From Lingula anatina (Eukaryota > Brachiopoda > Lingulata > Lingulida > Lingulidae): a stretch of DNA of 29,954 nucleotides. Below the pieces are notes generated by a model that saw nothing but the letters and a program-made list of their open reading frames with translations, made no database searches and was not told the DNA's origin. Both the position numbers and the translations under genes were made by a program. This document shows, one piece after another, positions 21,203 to 29,954 of the stretch; positions within the stretch are counted from its first letter, which is position 1; each line of letters opens with the position of its first letter. Location of the stretch: contig NW_019773762.1 of the NCBI RefSeq assembly GCF_001039355.2, forward strand, positions 7,516 through 37,469, read 5' to 3'.

Positions 21203-23317
21203 GTCTACGATACTGGGTAACAACAAACGGTTATCATCTTTGGAAGTCTTTCAAAATATTCATATGTGGTGGAATAGAGTGGGGGTGCTATTATGTGAAA
21301 GGGGATAGATTTGTCTTATTATAACAAATAATTTTGTGTTTCCAAACATTGCTGTGTATTTTTAACTTTTTAATTGTTATCCAAAATGACACTAAAACAG
21401 CCCTTAAATCTGGAACACAGACATACCAGTCTGTTTTCCAGCTGTACAATACGGAAAAGAAAGCTCTCAGAAAGGTATTTTTATGTTTTTGTCATATCGG
21501 GGATCATCTACAGCAGACACCCTAGAAAGAAAAACGGAAATTGCTCCTCGTGAAGAAAATGGGTTGCTGTGCGTTACAATCGTGTCCGTTTTCTACTTCA
21601 GTACAAAGTATCTCCCATACACGTGAACTATACAAATCGTTCAATTTCGGGTTTTAATGAAATACAGTCTGCTTTTCATAAAACAACAATGTGTAAGGAA
21701 TTCCTGTCATCTGAACGGGTTATCACAGATGTTATTATCCAATTTTTTTATCGTTTCCTCCACACTCGCACGACAACGAAACCACAACTAGCGTGTATAA
21801 TTTATTTTCCCCATTTAGATTCGGCACATGGACTTAGCGTAAAAAGTCGAGATTTACATTGATGACGTAATGACTGTAAAATGAGACTAATTAATTAGCT
21901 TTTTGGCGTGTAAGTGCACTCTTTCCTAATAATTTCTGTATATGTTTAATGCTACATTTTCCAAAATTTATGAATATTAAGCAAAATACTATGCATATTT
22001 TAAGCAGAAAGCGTGTTCATAAGATCGGCGCCATGTTGCCCATGTCCAAATGTTGTTACCCAGTATCGTGGACGCGCAGGTTGCAATTATTCCCAAATCC
22101 TTTAAATGTACAATATTTACTTTTAAAAGCAGATCTCTACCATTTGCGACTTAATGCAGTTGAACTGGGCCTAGGCGGAATTAGAATCTGCCGGAATTGG
22201 GATTGTGCCTGCAACACATACTTATTCAACATGTATTAAAAGCAAGCATTCAAAAGGAATAAACAATAAATAAGCATACATGGTTCACACGTGCTTGACT
22301 CACCGGTTTTGGCATATGAACTAATGTCTAAAAACTAAAATAAGGATCCGCCAAATGACGCTCATTGCAGCTCTTTGTAATAGAGAATTGGTTGCTGAGC
22401 TGTGGAAGAATAGACTGAGACCATTTAAATCGATTCCACGCTGAGATAACATTTATCCATACATCACGCCCAACTGATACAGCAATACACTACTATTGGT
22501 CAACTTAAAAAATTCAGAAATACGTTGCGCCGTTGTGTTTGTTCCAAATGATATTTCTGTTGAAGAGAGGCCTGAATTAGCATTCATCTGTTCCTCTGCA
22601 TGTTAGCCATTTTGGCTTCTGCATATTTGTTACCACGTGGAAAGTTGCCCTAGAGTTGTTTTATTTATGGTAGGATATTGAATGTATTATATTTGAAATA
22701 GCTTTTGTAACGTGTATATTTACACGTGGGATGTTTACAAGTAGGTTAATGAACTGGATGCAATTCATACACGTAGACCCCCGTCGTTGCAAAGATAGTT
22801 AATGGAGATATGAAAAGAGTTGATAAATTGGCAGACAGACAGAAACCAGTTGGCTAGATAAGGTTATGGTTAGGACATGGACACTCTTTTGCAAAGAAAA
22901 GGAAAGTAGTATACTCATAGATAGTATATTTTTTTATTCTTCATTTCAAATTAAAAATGCAAATATATTCAAAACAAATTAGTTCGAAACCACGCTTAAC
23001 TGTCGTATATTTTATATCCACTAACCGTTAATTCTTTATAAAAATAACGCTAAATGCCTTTTCTCCATTCTGCAATAGCCGCATATCGATGATCAAAAGA
23101 AGCCAGAATGACCACTGACCATAATCGTGTGTGCAAAAGAACAATTAAATCCTTTAAGTGAAGGTTTTGTGAAAACTGGTAATTTTTCATGGACTCATAT
23201 TTTTTAACTTGACACCGCAAACTTGTATGTACTTTCTTAACCTATTGAATCAATTTAAAATATATTATCAACTAGCTTACAATTCATTATTCAGAAAAGA
23301 ATCTTAGTAAACCTAAT
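21199..23317. other. Upstream flank of gene B, no exon found
   Basis: I searched the minus strand for an EGF or signal-peptide exon and found none. A short palindrome (ACGTGTA-TAT-TTACACGT, about 22711-22728) is the only structure noted. Confidence 0.4.
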
Positions 23318-23990
23318 ACCGCCGTCACACTTAATTGGAATCAGCAGGAATCAAGAAGAATGAGGCTGAATGAAGAATTTTAAAAATTCGCACCACATTC
23401 GGGGAAAAAGTTTAAATTGACCTTAATTATTGTAAGAGTACCGTTGGAATACTCAGAATGCGCTTGCATTCGCCTGGAATGATGAGTGCACTTTCGGCTG
23501 TTTTAGCTCTCAAATGCAGTTCGAATGTAGTTGGAAAACTAGGAATATCTATAATGCTGTCAGAAAGCAGTAAGAATATTTGGAATATACTTTGAATGGC
23601 GTATTAGTGTAGTTCGATTGCTGGCAAAATTAATATTTCACCTCATCCGAGGCACATTCGAAACATTCTGGCGGGATTTTATACCCCCGTTACACTAGAG
23701 GCGGAATGATTAAGAATGGCGTCGAAAATACAATTCTTTGTGCATTCCAGGTTATTCGAAGAGCATTCTAAAAATTCCGAGTGCATTCCAAATATTTTTA
23801 CCCATTCTTGTGGCCGGCTCGAATGTTTTTGTCATGTCAAAAACTTTCGAAGTGCATTCCAAGTGGAAAATTATCGAATGGCATTTGAACAGTATTCTAA
23901 CTGCACTATGACTGCATTCTAAATATTCTCACGGCAATCCGACAGCATTCGAAACATTATGATCAGTTACCATTCCAGTGGCGTTATTTA
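23318..23990. repeat. GAATG/CATTC-word array with MITE-like ends
   Basis: The stretch is packed with degenerate GAATG, CATTC and ATTCGAA words. Two starts resemble transposon ends: ACCGCCGTCACACTTAATTG at 23318 and ACCCCCGTTACACTAGAGG at 23683. The second resembles the CCCCCTTTACACTGG end of the MITE at 25483. The right side (CATTCCAGTGGCGTTA) weakly mirrors the left. It is probably one or two non-autonomous DNA elements whose interiors are made of subterminal repeats. Confidence 0.5.
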
Positions 23991-24568
23991 TACACTCTGG
24001 GTATCGTGTTACATTATAAACATGTTAGAAAGTAATTTTAATTAAGTATTTTAGGTATTTCAGCTGCATTATGTTTGAATTCTTTATATTTCAAACCATC
24101 ACTGGCAGCCATACCCGGAGCAGTTGACTGCATTTGAGTTCGCTTCATATATTATTCGAGGCACCTTCTTACATACTTCAGTACATTAGAGATATGTTTG
24201 AATCGATTACCCCCTATAAATGTATAAAAACAATCCATTAGTAGAAAAAGCGTTCTAGATAACCCCACCGCAATATGCAAAAATGAAACAACATATCTAG
24301 GTCACGTGGCACTGTGATGACATACAAGCCAAGGGCCATTGCTTCAGCAATGTTCCGAATAGTGGAACGTAAATTTCACTCATTTTATTGCTTTACTTTC
24401 CCCTTCTCTCTCTCATCACGTTTTGTCAACAGATTCACACGTGTTTCCTCGTTTTCATCTGACAAACTGACCAGTTGCTATTGTTTTGTTCTAAAGATGA
24501 AATAAGACGTTCACAGTCATATTCATACGGTTTCAGTTAACATTTTGGGAATCAGCTCTCAAACATAT

Positions 24569-25098
24569 TGTTATAGTGAGGAATGACGACAGCAGTTTGG
24601 AGCTTTCGAACGTTTATTCACCGACTCTTGCTTCTTACAACTTCACAAATATTTATACTCAATTTCTCCGAACTGATCACGCATTTACTTGTTTTCTTTT
24701 CCATTGTCTTTGCGTGATTACAAAATATTTTCCATTCTCATGTTGCAAGTCACTATGCAACATTTCCTTATTAGGTAATCCCTAAGAGACTTGTTTTCAA
24801 TTAAAGATATCTAAAATATTATTTGGATTACTCATACTTGGCTCTTATCCAAAACTCAGTTATCATGTGATAAATGCATGATCAAAATTAAAATATGTCA
24901 TGAAATTAACCAATCGCATTAACTGTTACTGACTTTGACCTTTTCCATCTTTTTCTGACACTAAAAACATGTTCTACACTTGTTGACTCTTGGAGAAACT
25001 TAACTTACACTCAATAACTCTCTGTCTTTTTACTCTTTTGATTCCGCTTTAATTGTTTTCTGTGATTAGCAAAAGTGTAAGTAATTTGCTTTACAACA
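24569..25098. mobile_element. Solo LTR, 530 bp
   Basis: Begins TGTTATAGTGAGG and ends TTTACAACA, the TG...CA ends expected of an LTR. It is flanked by ATAT on both sides (24565-24568 and 25099-25102). The colinear sequence at about 8430-8440 in copy 1 reads ACACATCGTTT, matching the pre-insertion site. A Gypsy- or BEL-type LTR is plausible; no internal region remains, so recombination between two LTRs is inferred. Confidence 0.8.
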
Positions 25099-25289
25099 AT
25101 ATCGTTTAATAGTTTTAAGAGGAGCTCATTCACTAAATAAGAACCTGTCAAATTATAAGACTGCATTAAATAATGCAGGATGCTGTGTAGATATTGCGAA
25201 GATGAAAGAGGGGAATTTCATGATGAAATCCTTCCGATATACATAAACCGTCCTGGACTTGTCCTTGTCCTTGTTTTTAATTGCCGGCT

Positions 25290-25403
25290 TCAACGGTCGC
25301 TTACATTTTCCGAATTTTCTTTTTGTACAGCCTTTTCTGTTGGTTCGCCGTCAAAATCAACAACATCATTTGGCGTGTCTGATTTATGAGACGTGTCTTC
25401 ATC
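25290..25403 (-). CDS. Gene C terminal exon
   Basis: 37 codons plus TGA after TTTCCTAG: DEDTSHKSD, DFDGEPTEKAVQ, ENVSDR. The copy in C' (8725-8612) has the same length, no frame break and the same stop, which supports coding status at the time of duplication. Confidence 0.6.
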   Translation of the reverse strand, partial: DEDTSHKSDTPNDVVDFDGEPTEKAVQKENSENVSDR

Positions 25404-26487
25404 CTAGGAAAGAAACAATCATACAATTACAATGATGAATTCTAATATATTTTGCAAGATATTTTGAAAACAGTACGGGTAACCCCCTTTACACTGGACG
25501 CGTCGTTTCTGCGTCCTTTGTGCGACCATTAAAACTGGCTTCGCTGTTGTCGTAGAAAGAAGGCACGAGCATCGCTTTGGTTGTAGAATGAATGCTCAAT
25601 GATCAGTTAGTTGTCGGCACGTAAAGTAAGACTTTTTTTTTCTCAAACGGGGCCGTAATACTGGACGCAGAAAGGACGCCGCCCAGTGTAAAGGGGGCTT
25701 AAGTAAAGGGATGTACAAATAGTGCTGAAGCTATCACGTCTTCCTCCCCTTTCCATTGGAGAACCTGCCTTGAAGATAACAGAACAGTAGATAAGATTCT
25801 AAGCCTACCTTGGTTTTGTCAAGTTCCGACTCCTTCGTTGATCTCGACGTCTTCCGCGCATGGAGATGTAGATTCTTAAATGACACATCTGGGATCGATG
25901 GAATAATTTGTACATTTGCACTAGTTTCGCTGTACTTACATACCTAGCGCATGAGTTAATTTTGAAAAGCAGACAGCGTTAAGCAAAATGTTGATCTTAC
26001 CTCGCTATTGTGGTCACTTTTTAAGTCTTTCCGCACTTCAGTTTTTTCCGGCAACTAAAATAAATAAAGATAACTTTTAACTTTTAGTCTAATATAGTAT
26101 ATCTCATTTATTTAAGAACTACTTCAAATGCTGTTTACATCGATCAAAAATTCAAAATGATCACATGCATGCATGGCACATAATCACTAACTTTGTAAGA
26201 TGCCCCTTTTAAAAAAGGTGAGCATGGGCGTTCACAATAGGTACCCGCTAACCTCAGTTTGAGCCTCTTTTAATCGATTCCACTGGACCATGGTCTCCGG
26301 TGTCTCCGGGACTTGAACATGCCTGGGTGATCGTGGTGTACGCGCCTACAAAAGATACTTATAGTAATTTATAACGAAGGAGACATAGAAACTTCTATTT
26401 AATCTGTGTAAACTATGTAGCTATGGCATGTAGCTACAGAGCAAAATGTACGCATTCTATTATTCAGTACACGTATCTCAAACAGTG

Positions 26488-26527
<40 letters not shown>

Positions 26528-27252
26528 CACACAAACTCACACATACACACACACACCCACACACACACGTACAAGAACACACTGAGTCAAGATGCACAAA
26601 ATAATAAATCATTGTACCATACTGAATCGCCACTGTATGTGAGAGACACGTCTGGTGAAAGCATCAAGATTGTTGTAGAGAAGACGCGTACAATCCGTTG
26701 TTCCAATTCTTTGAAACGGGTTGATGTGCCCCGTAAAACGAAAGCTATACTTACATGATTGGTAGTAGTCGTGGAGGTCTTATCCGATCGTCGGGAATGT
26801 CCCTTAAACAAACGTAGAATAAAAATGGCATTTATTCTTAGTCGTTTACGATAAGGTCTACGATAATTAGACAGCAAATCTTTTTTTTTTTATATTTTTC
26901 ATGCTTATCAGTGGGGCGCATTCAACATACCTACATTATTGTCCAATATCACTTAATCTTTTATTACAAGCTAGCCCCAGGCCTTTAAAAGCTGCATTTA
27001 TACCAAAGTGACAAAGCAAAACAAAACCAAAAGTCAATTTTGCAGATCCACTCAACGTACTCGATGTGTATGATCACTCTTATCTATAGACTTAGAACTA
27101 GCGCGCCAAGGGCACTGTTGGTTTTGTTTCTTTCTGCTTCTTTCTTCTTTGTCATAGATGTCGATGCTGTCGATCAACCCCTCCATCATGAGGTGACGCA
27201 GTCGCTGCCTTTCACCCTCTGCCAGATCACGTTCCTTTTGGGCTAATTTCTC
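25290..27252 (-). CDS. Gene C: unrecognised charged protein, 3' six exons
   Basis: Exons in transcript order: 27252-27061, 26802-26755, 26345-26253, 26054-26001, 25943-25809, 25403-25290 (stop TGA). Every exon is a multiple of three, in phase 0, with AG/GT borders. Together they encode 231 residues. The first recognised exon is Glu/Arg/Lys-rich and helix-prone (EKLAQKERDLAEGERQRLRH), as in a coiled coil. The rest is low-complexity and polar (RTPRSPRHVQ, HARKTSRSTKESELD, DEDTSHKSD). I do not recognise the family. Upstream exons were not found up to the transposon at 28294. The 26802-26755 and 26345-26253 exons are the least certain. Confidence 0.5.
25483..25697. mobile_element. 215-bp MITE, probable TTAA target
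   Basis: CCCCCTTTACACTGGACGCG with TTTCTGCGTCC at the left is inverted at the right (GGACGCAGAAAGGACG, CCAGTGTAAAGGGGG), giving arms of about 34 bp with few mismatches. The right end is followed by C and TTAA; the left is preceded by GTAA. TTAA targeting would fit piggyBac or Kolobok. It lies in the last intron of gene C. The left arm is also present in copy 1 (8802), so insertion predates the duplication. Confidence 0.75.
25809..25943 (-). CDS. Gene C exon, 45 codons
   Basis: Between GCGCTAG and GTAGGCT. Encodes VCKYSETSANVQ, IPSIPDVSF, RKTSRSTKE, phase 0-0. The C' copy has an 8-nt deletion here. Confidence 0.5.
26001..26054 (-). CDS. Gene C exon, 18 codons
   Basis: 54 nt between ATTTTAG and GTAAGAT, phase 0-0; only this frame is open. 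Encodes LPEKTEVRKDLKSDHNSE. C' keeps the acceptor but has lost the donor. Confidence 0.55.
26253..26345 (-). CDS. Gene C exon, 31 codons
   Basis: 93 nt between TTTTGTAG and GTTAGCG, phase 0-0. Encodes ARTPRSPRHVQVPE and MVQWNRLKEAQTE. The donor is non-optimal (GTTAGC). Confidence 0.4.
26492..26569. repeat. (TC)n and (CA)n microsatellites
   Basis: A TC run (about 26492-26522) followed closely by CA-rich sequence (about 26539-26570), between two gene C exons. Confidence 0.9.
26755..26802 (-). CDS. Gene C exon, 16 codons
   Basis: 48 nt between TGTTTAAG and GTAAGTA, phase 0-0, encoding GHSRRSDKTSTTTTNH. The donor is strong; the acceptor is ordinary. Confidence 0.4.
27061..27252 (-). CDS. Gene C exon, 64 codons, coiled-coil-like
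   Basis: 192 nt between CGTTTTAG and GTACGTT, phase 0-0. EKLAQKERDLAEGERQRLRH, then MMEGLIDSIDIYDKEE and a basic stretch (RSRKKQNQQ). The heptad-like hydrophobic spacing in a highly charged helix suggests a coiled coil. Confidence 0.55.
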
Positions 27253-28283
27253 CTAAAACGTCAATAAAATTCTTACGGCTATGATACAAGGGTGAAAGAA
27301 GGGAAGGATTCCTTCAGGTCTACTTTTTTATAAATTATACAGCCATAATCCCAACTACTAAGGACAGACCTGCATGTGTTCTTCAAACCATCATGAAACG
27401 AACTCTAATCTATAGAAATACATTAATATTGCCTCCCTAAATATTTACAGTCTCATAGTTGACCTACTCAGAGGCCAGTAATTTATCGCTAGTTTACAGC
27501 TGCTTCTAGATGTAGTTTATCTATTGCAGTTTGCTATGTATCTGCAAAAATTAATATGAATTTTTGTGAGGGTCCATCGAAAGTTCCGCCTTTCTGCAAG
27601 AAAGCCGTCATTTTGGCGTGGGCCTTTCTTCATTATACAGAGCATTTTGTTGATTGAGAGAAATAGGGCGTGTGCATTAAAGATGCACCGATTACATACA
27701 TATAATTTCATAATAAAAGTACAAAGTGTTGAAATCTTAAAGAGGGATGGTAGAGAGACAATGGAAGACATTTTATAGACTTTCTTAAACATTTGGCAAT
27801 TGTCGTCCTACCTTGCTAGCTACATTGCTTAATTGTAAAATCAATAGTATCCTGTGTACACGTAATCGATCAATTAATCCATGCAACAAATAAACAGCCG
27901 GGAAGATAAGAATAGTCATTAAGTGAAAATGATTCTTAATTTTCCTGGGAGTTTTCATATCTGGTTCTTGTTATTGAACTAAACAAATATAACGTTTTAC
28001 TGAGTGACATAATTAAGTGACGAAAAAGACGCGTACGTCTATATACGGGTATATATCAAAACAAAAGAATCCCTGTGGTATTATTCCTGCTAGTGGTTTC
28101 CCCCACATTGCCATTGATCAAATTGAACGGGAATACATACTCATACTCATTCTGAAGATAAATTGAAAACTTTTGTCGTGATCAGCTTGCAAAAGCCGGA
28201 AGATGTTGGCTAGATTTATGGCTTTCCGGCCTAAGATCACGACATGGACCCACTTAACCTGTATTTTACGACATCTACGTCGG
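27253..28283. other. Upstream flank or intron of gene C, nothing recognised
   Basis: No convincing exon was found. A GTCGTGATC / GATCACGAC inverted pair (28175-28183 and 28235-28243) with inner GCCGGAA / TTCCGGC may be a small foldback sequence. Confidence 0.4.
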
Positions 28284-28293
28284 GTGGTATTTT

Positions 28294-29351
28294 GGTCAGC
28301 ACTAGATCATATACGGCAGCGGGACGGAAGTGAGTAATCCAACATGGCGGCCCCCAGCGCCGCCGCAATCGGCGTTCCTCGGCTCATTCCGCAAGCTTCA
28401 TACTAACCATACTTATTGTCGAGTGCGGAGACATCCGAGTAGTTCCGAGTGGCGCCGCCGAGACATTTATAGGATGCAGTTTTACAGCAAAATATCTAGG
28501 AAAATATACATGTATGCTATATCCCTAGGGATTCTTTATTGATACACCTTCACAAATAAGGTGCAATCAAAGACAGTACATCTAACTATAGCAGAGTACA
28601 AACAAGTAAATGAATAAATATACATGATTTTGATGCAATATCGATATAGATGAATACGTGTTTAAAAATGGGCCGAAGTACAATCATAGAGGTAAAACAG
28701 ACAACTCCAGCTACAGATACGAAAATTTGCAGGACGTGGAAACGCATTTAGACCCAATTAGATGAATGTAGGCCCTATAATAATACTAATAAATGAGTTT
28801 ATAAAGTGATATATATAAAATGTGTAATGATAATCTACAGGCGATGAATTTAAATACAAACACTGAAAAGAGTACAATGTATTAGGAGAGGGTTTGTTCC
28901 CTTTTTTGGAAGCATCTACATGTACTAGTATTTACAAAACGCATAACCATTCTAAGAATATTTAAGTCTTGAGCACCCATAAGAAAATTATACAGTTCAT
29001 TAAAGCTGAAGTCGCCTAGGGGTAGGAACTCTGACAGCTGCCCTCTGAAGGGATCACGTATTGTATCATATGCTTTGCACTCTAGCAGGAGGTGGAACTC
29101 ATCTACTTTATTCAAATCGCAAAGTTTACAAAATCCTAGGAATAATACGATTAAAAAATAAAAAGATAAATTAAAAAGTAAATAAAAATTATATGCTATA
29201 TTCCTAGTTATTCTACGATTAAAAAAAAATTGAACTGTGTTTTGATCGGCACTACAACATTCGACTATCAGCCTTAGCATCTCGTCGCTAGGGACCGCCA
29301 TGTTGGATTACTCACTTCCGTCCCGCTGCCGTATATGATCTAGTGCTGACC
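28294..29351. mobile_element. 1058-bp DNA transposon, perfect 57-bp TIRs
   Basis: Begins GGTCAGCACTAGATCATATA and ends with its exact complement; 57 bases at each end match without a mismatch (28294-28350 and 29295-29351). It is flanked by GTGGTATTTT on both sides (28284-28293 and 29352-29361), a perfect 10-bp target-site duplication. Long TIRs with a 9-11-bp duplication are typical of Mutator-like elements. No transposase is seen, so it is non-autonomous. The perfect ends indicate recent movement. Confidence 0.85.
28882..29150 (-). pseudogene. Non-LTR retrotransposon C-terminal tail fragment
   Basis: Encodes FCKLCDLNKVDEFHLLLEC and then LMGAQDLNILRMV. The C-x2-C-x-x-N-x-x-DEFHxLxxC pattern is the zinc-knuckle-like tail after the reverse transcriptase of many LINEs. 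It lies wholly inside the TIR-bounded element. The open frame continues up to the right TIR (29301), but only this part is recognisable. Confidence 0.6.
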
Positions 29352-29361
29352 GTGGTATTTT

Positions 29362-29954
29362 ATCGCCACCCATAAACGATGTCAGCCGCGCGTGAAGTTT
29401 ATTGATATTTCATTGGTTACCGGGGCAACTGATGTGATCATCGTTTTAGTGTGCCGATAAAGATAAGATTACAAACAGCCAAATCAATCATTCGGCAGGT
29501 GATCTTCGGATACATAATCAACCATTTTCCAAGGGGCTTTTGTTCGTATTATTTCTCCGGTTTGTCACTGAGCGTTTCATAGGAATGGGGAATATTGCCT
29601 GTGACACGCAGGTTTTTGAGTCCATTCAATATTGGTATATGCACGTTTTTGTAATGTCAAATAATACGGGTTAATGATACACTACAAATTTCTTAATAAC
29701 TCAATCAGTACTCAATCCATCTCCGTACTGTAGGCTATATTATAATCTTGCAAAACACAAATGCTTACCTACATGTATATAAGCACCGAGGCCCAATTTT
29801 TGCTTTTCAATTTTAATTTTTTCATTCATAAATTCAAAATCTTTTGAGTTGTATGAAGGCACATATTTGGTCTAAAATCGTTGTAAAATGTGAAAAATTG
29901 CTTGCGTTGAACGTCGTTATATGGATATCACTTATGTCTACATGTGCATATGCC
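29362..29954. other. Intergenic, nothing recognised
   Basis: No exon, RNA gene or transposon end seen. Confidence 0.4.

Larger units (their letters stand above)
24361..26100. repeat. Copy 2 of the duplicated gene C 3' segment
   Basis: Same-orientation copy of 8230-9225. It retains the splice donors and reading frames missing from copy 1, and has gained a solo LTR. Copy 2 therefore looks like the functional or parental version. Confidence 0.85.

Noticed and set aside
25809-25874. Shorter gene C exon starting at the nearer ATCCCAG acceptor (25877)
   Set aside because: Its phase does not fit the preceding exon, whereas the acceptor at 25944-25945 gives an open phase-0 exon.
26423-26758. Plus-strand open frame of 111 codons
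   Set aside because: Ser-Leu and His-Thr runs come from the TC and CA microsatellites, and it is antisense to gene C exons.
1-29954. CRISPR arrays, operons or bacterial regulatory sites
   Set aside because: Repeats here are transposon or microsatellite in character, genes are intron-split, and nothing resembles prokaryotic organisation.

Overview
The window is animal nuclear DNA. It is AT-rich, its genes are split by spliceosomal introns, it contains extracellular EGF-like and D8C (uromodulin-type) domains, and much of it is decayed transposon sequence. It looks like an invertebrate bilaterian such as a lophotrochozoan or invertebrate deuterostome, but I cannot name the species. One undetermined base (14276) points to a draft assembly.

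Layout. 1-573: repeat made of degenerate ACGAAT/ACGATT words, closed by a GTGTGAAATAGGGGC end and TTAA. 1118-7721 (+): gene A, ten recognisable exons of a secreted or extracellular protein (EGF, split D8C, four EGFs, calcium-type EGF, 31-nt linker exon, large cysteine-rich C-terminal exon); its 5' end lies outside the window. 8230-9225: degenerate copy (C') of the 3' part of gene C. 9345-10613: dead CR1/L2-like retrotransposon. 10891-12166: inverted-repeat element without a coding region. 13.0-14.6 kb: low-complexity and possible LTR debris. 15971-21112 (-): gene B, a paralogue of A in convergent orientation with the same nine-exon architecture, but with three separate lesions, so probably a pseudogene. 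23.3-24.0 kb: GAATG/CATTC word arrays with MITE-like ends. 24361-26100: second copy of the C segment, carrying a solo LTR and a TTAA-associated MITE. 25290-27252 (-): gene C, six in-phase 3' exons of an unrecognised charged, coiled-coil-like protein. 28294-29351: young DNA transposon with 57-bp perfect terminal inverted repeats and a perfect 10-bp target duplication, holding a non-LTR retrotransposon tail.

Genes A and B together describe one protein family: EGF and D8C modules followed by a roughly 188-residue domain with ten conserved cysteines that I cannot assign. The symmetric phase-1 EGF exons, the phase-0 intron inside D8C and the identical 31-nt exon show that the pair arose by gene duplication. 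Nothing here looks like an operon, CRISPR array or prokaryotic system. The most interesting items are the A/B pair with its unassigned C-terminal domain and the several non-autonomous transposons, some with well-defined boundaries.
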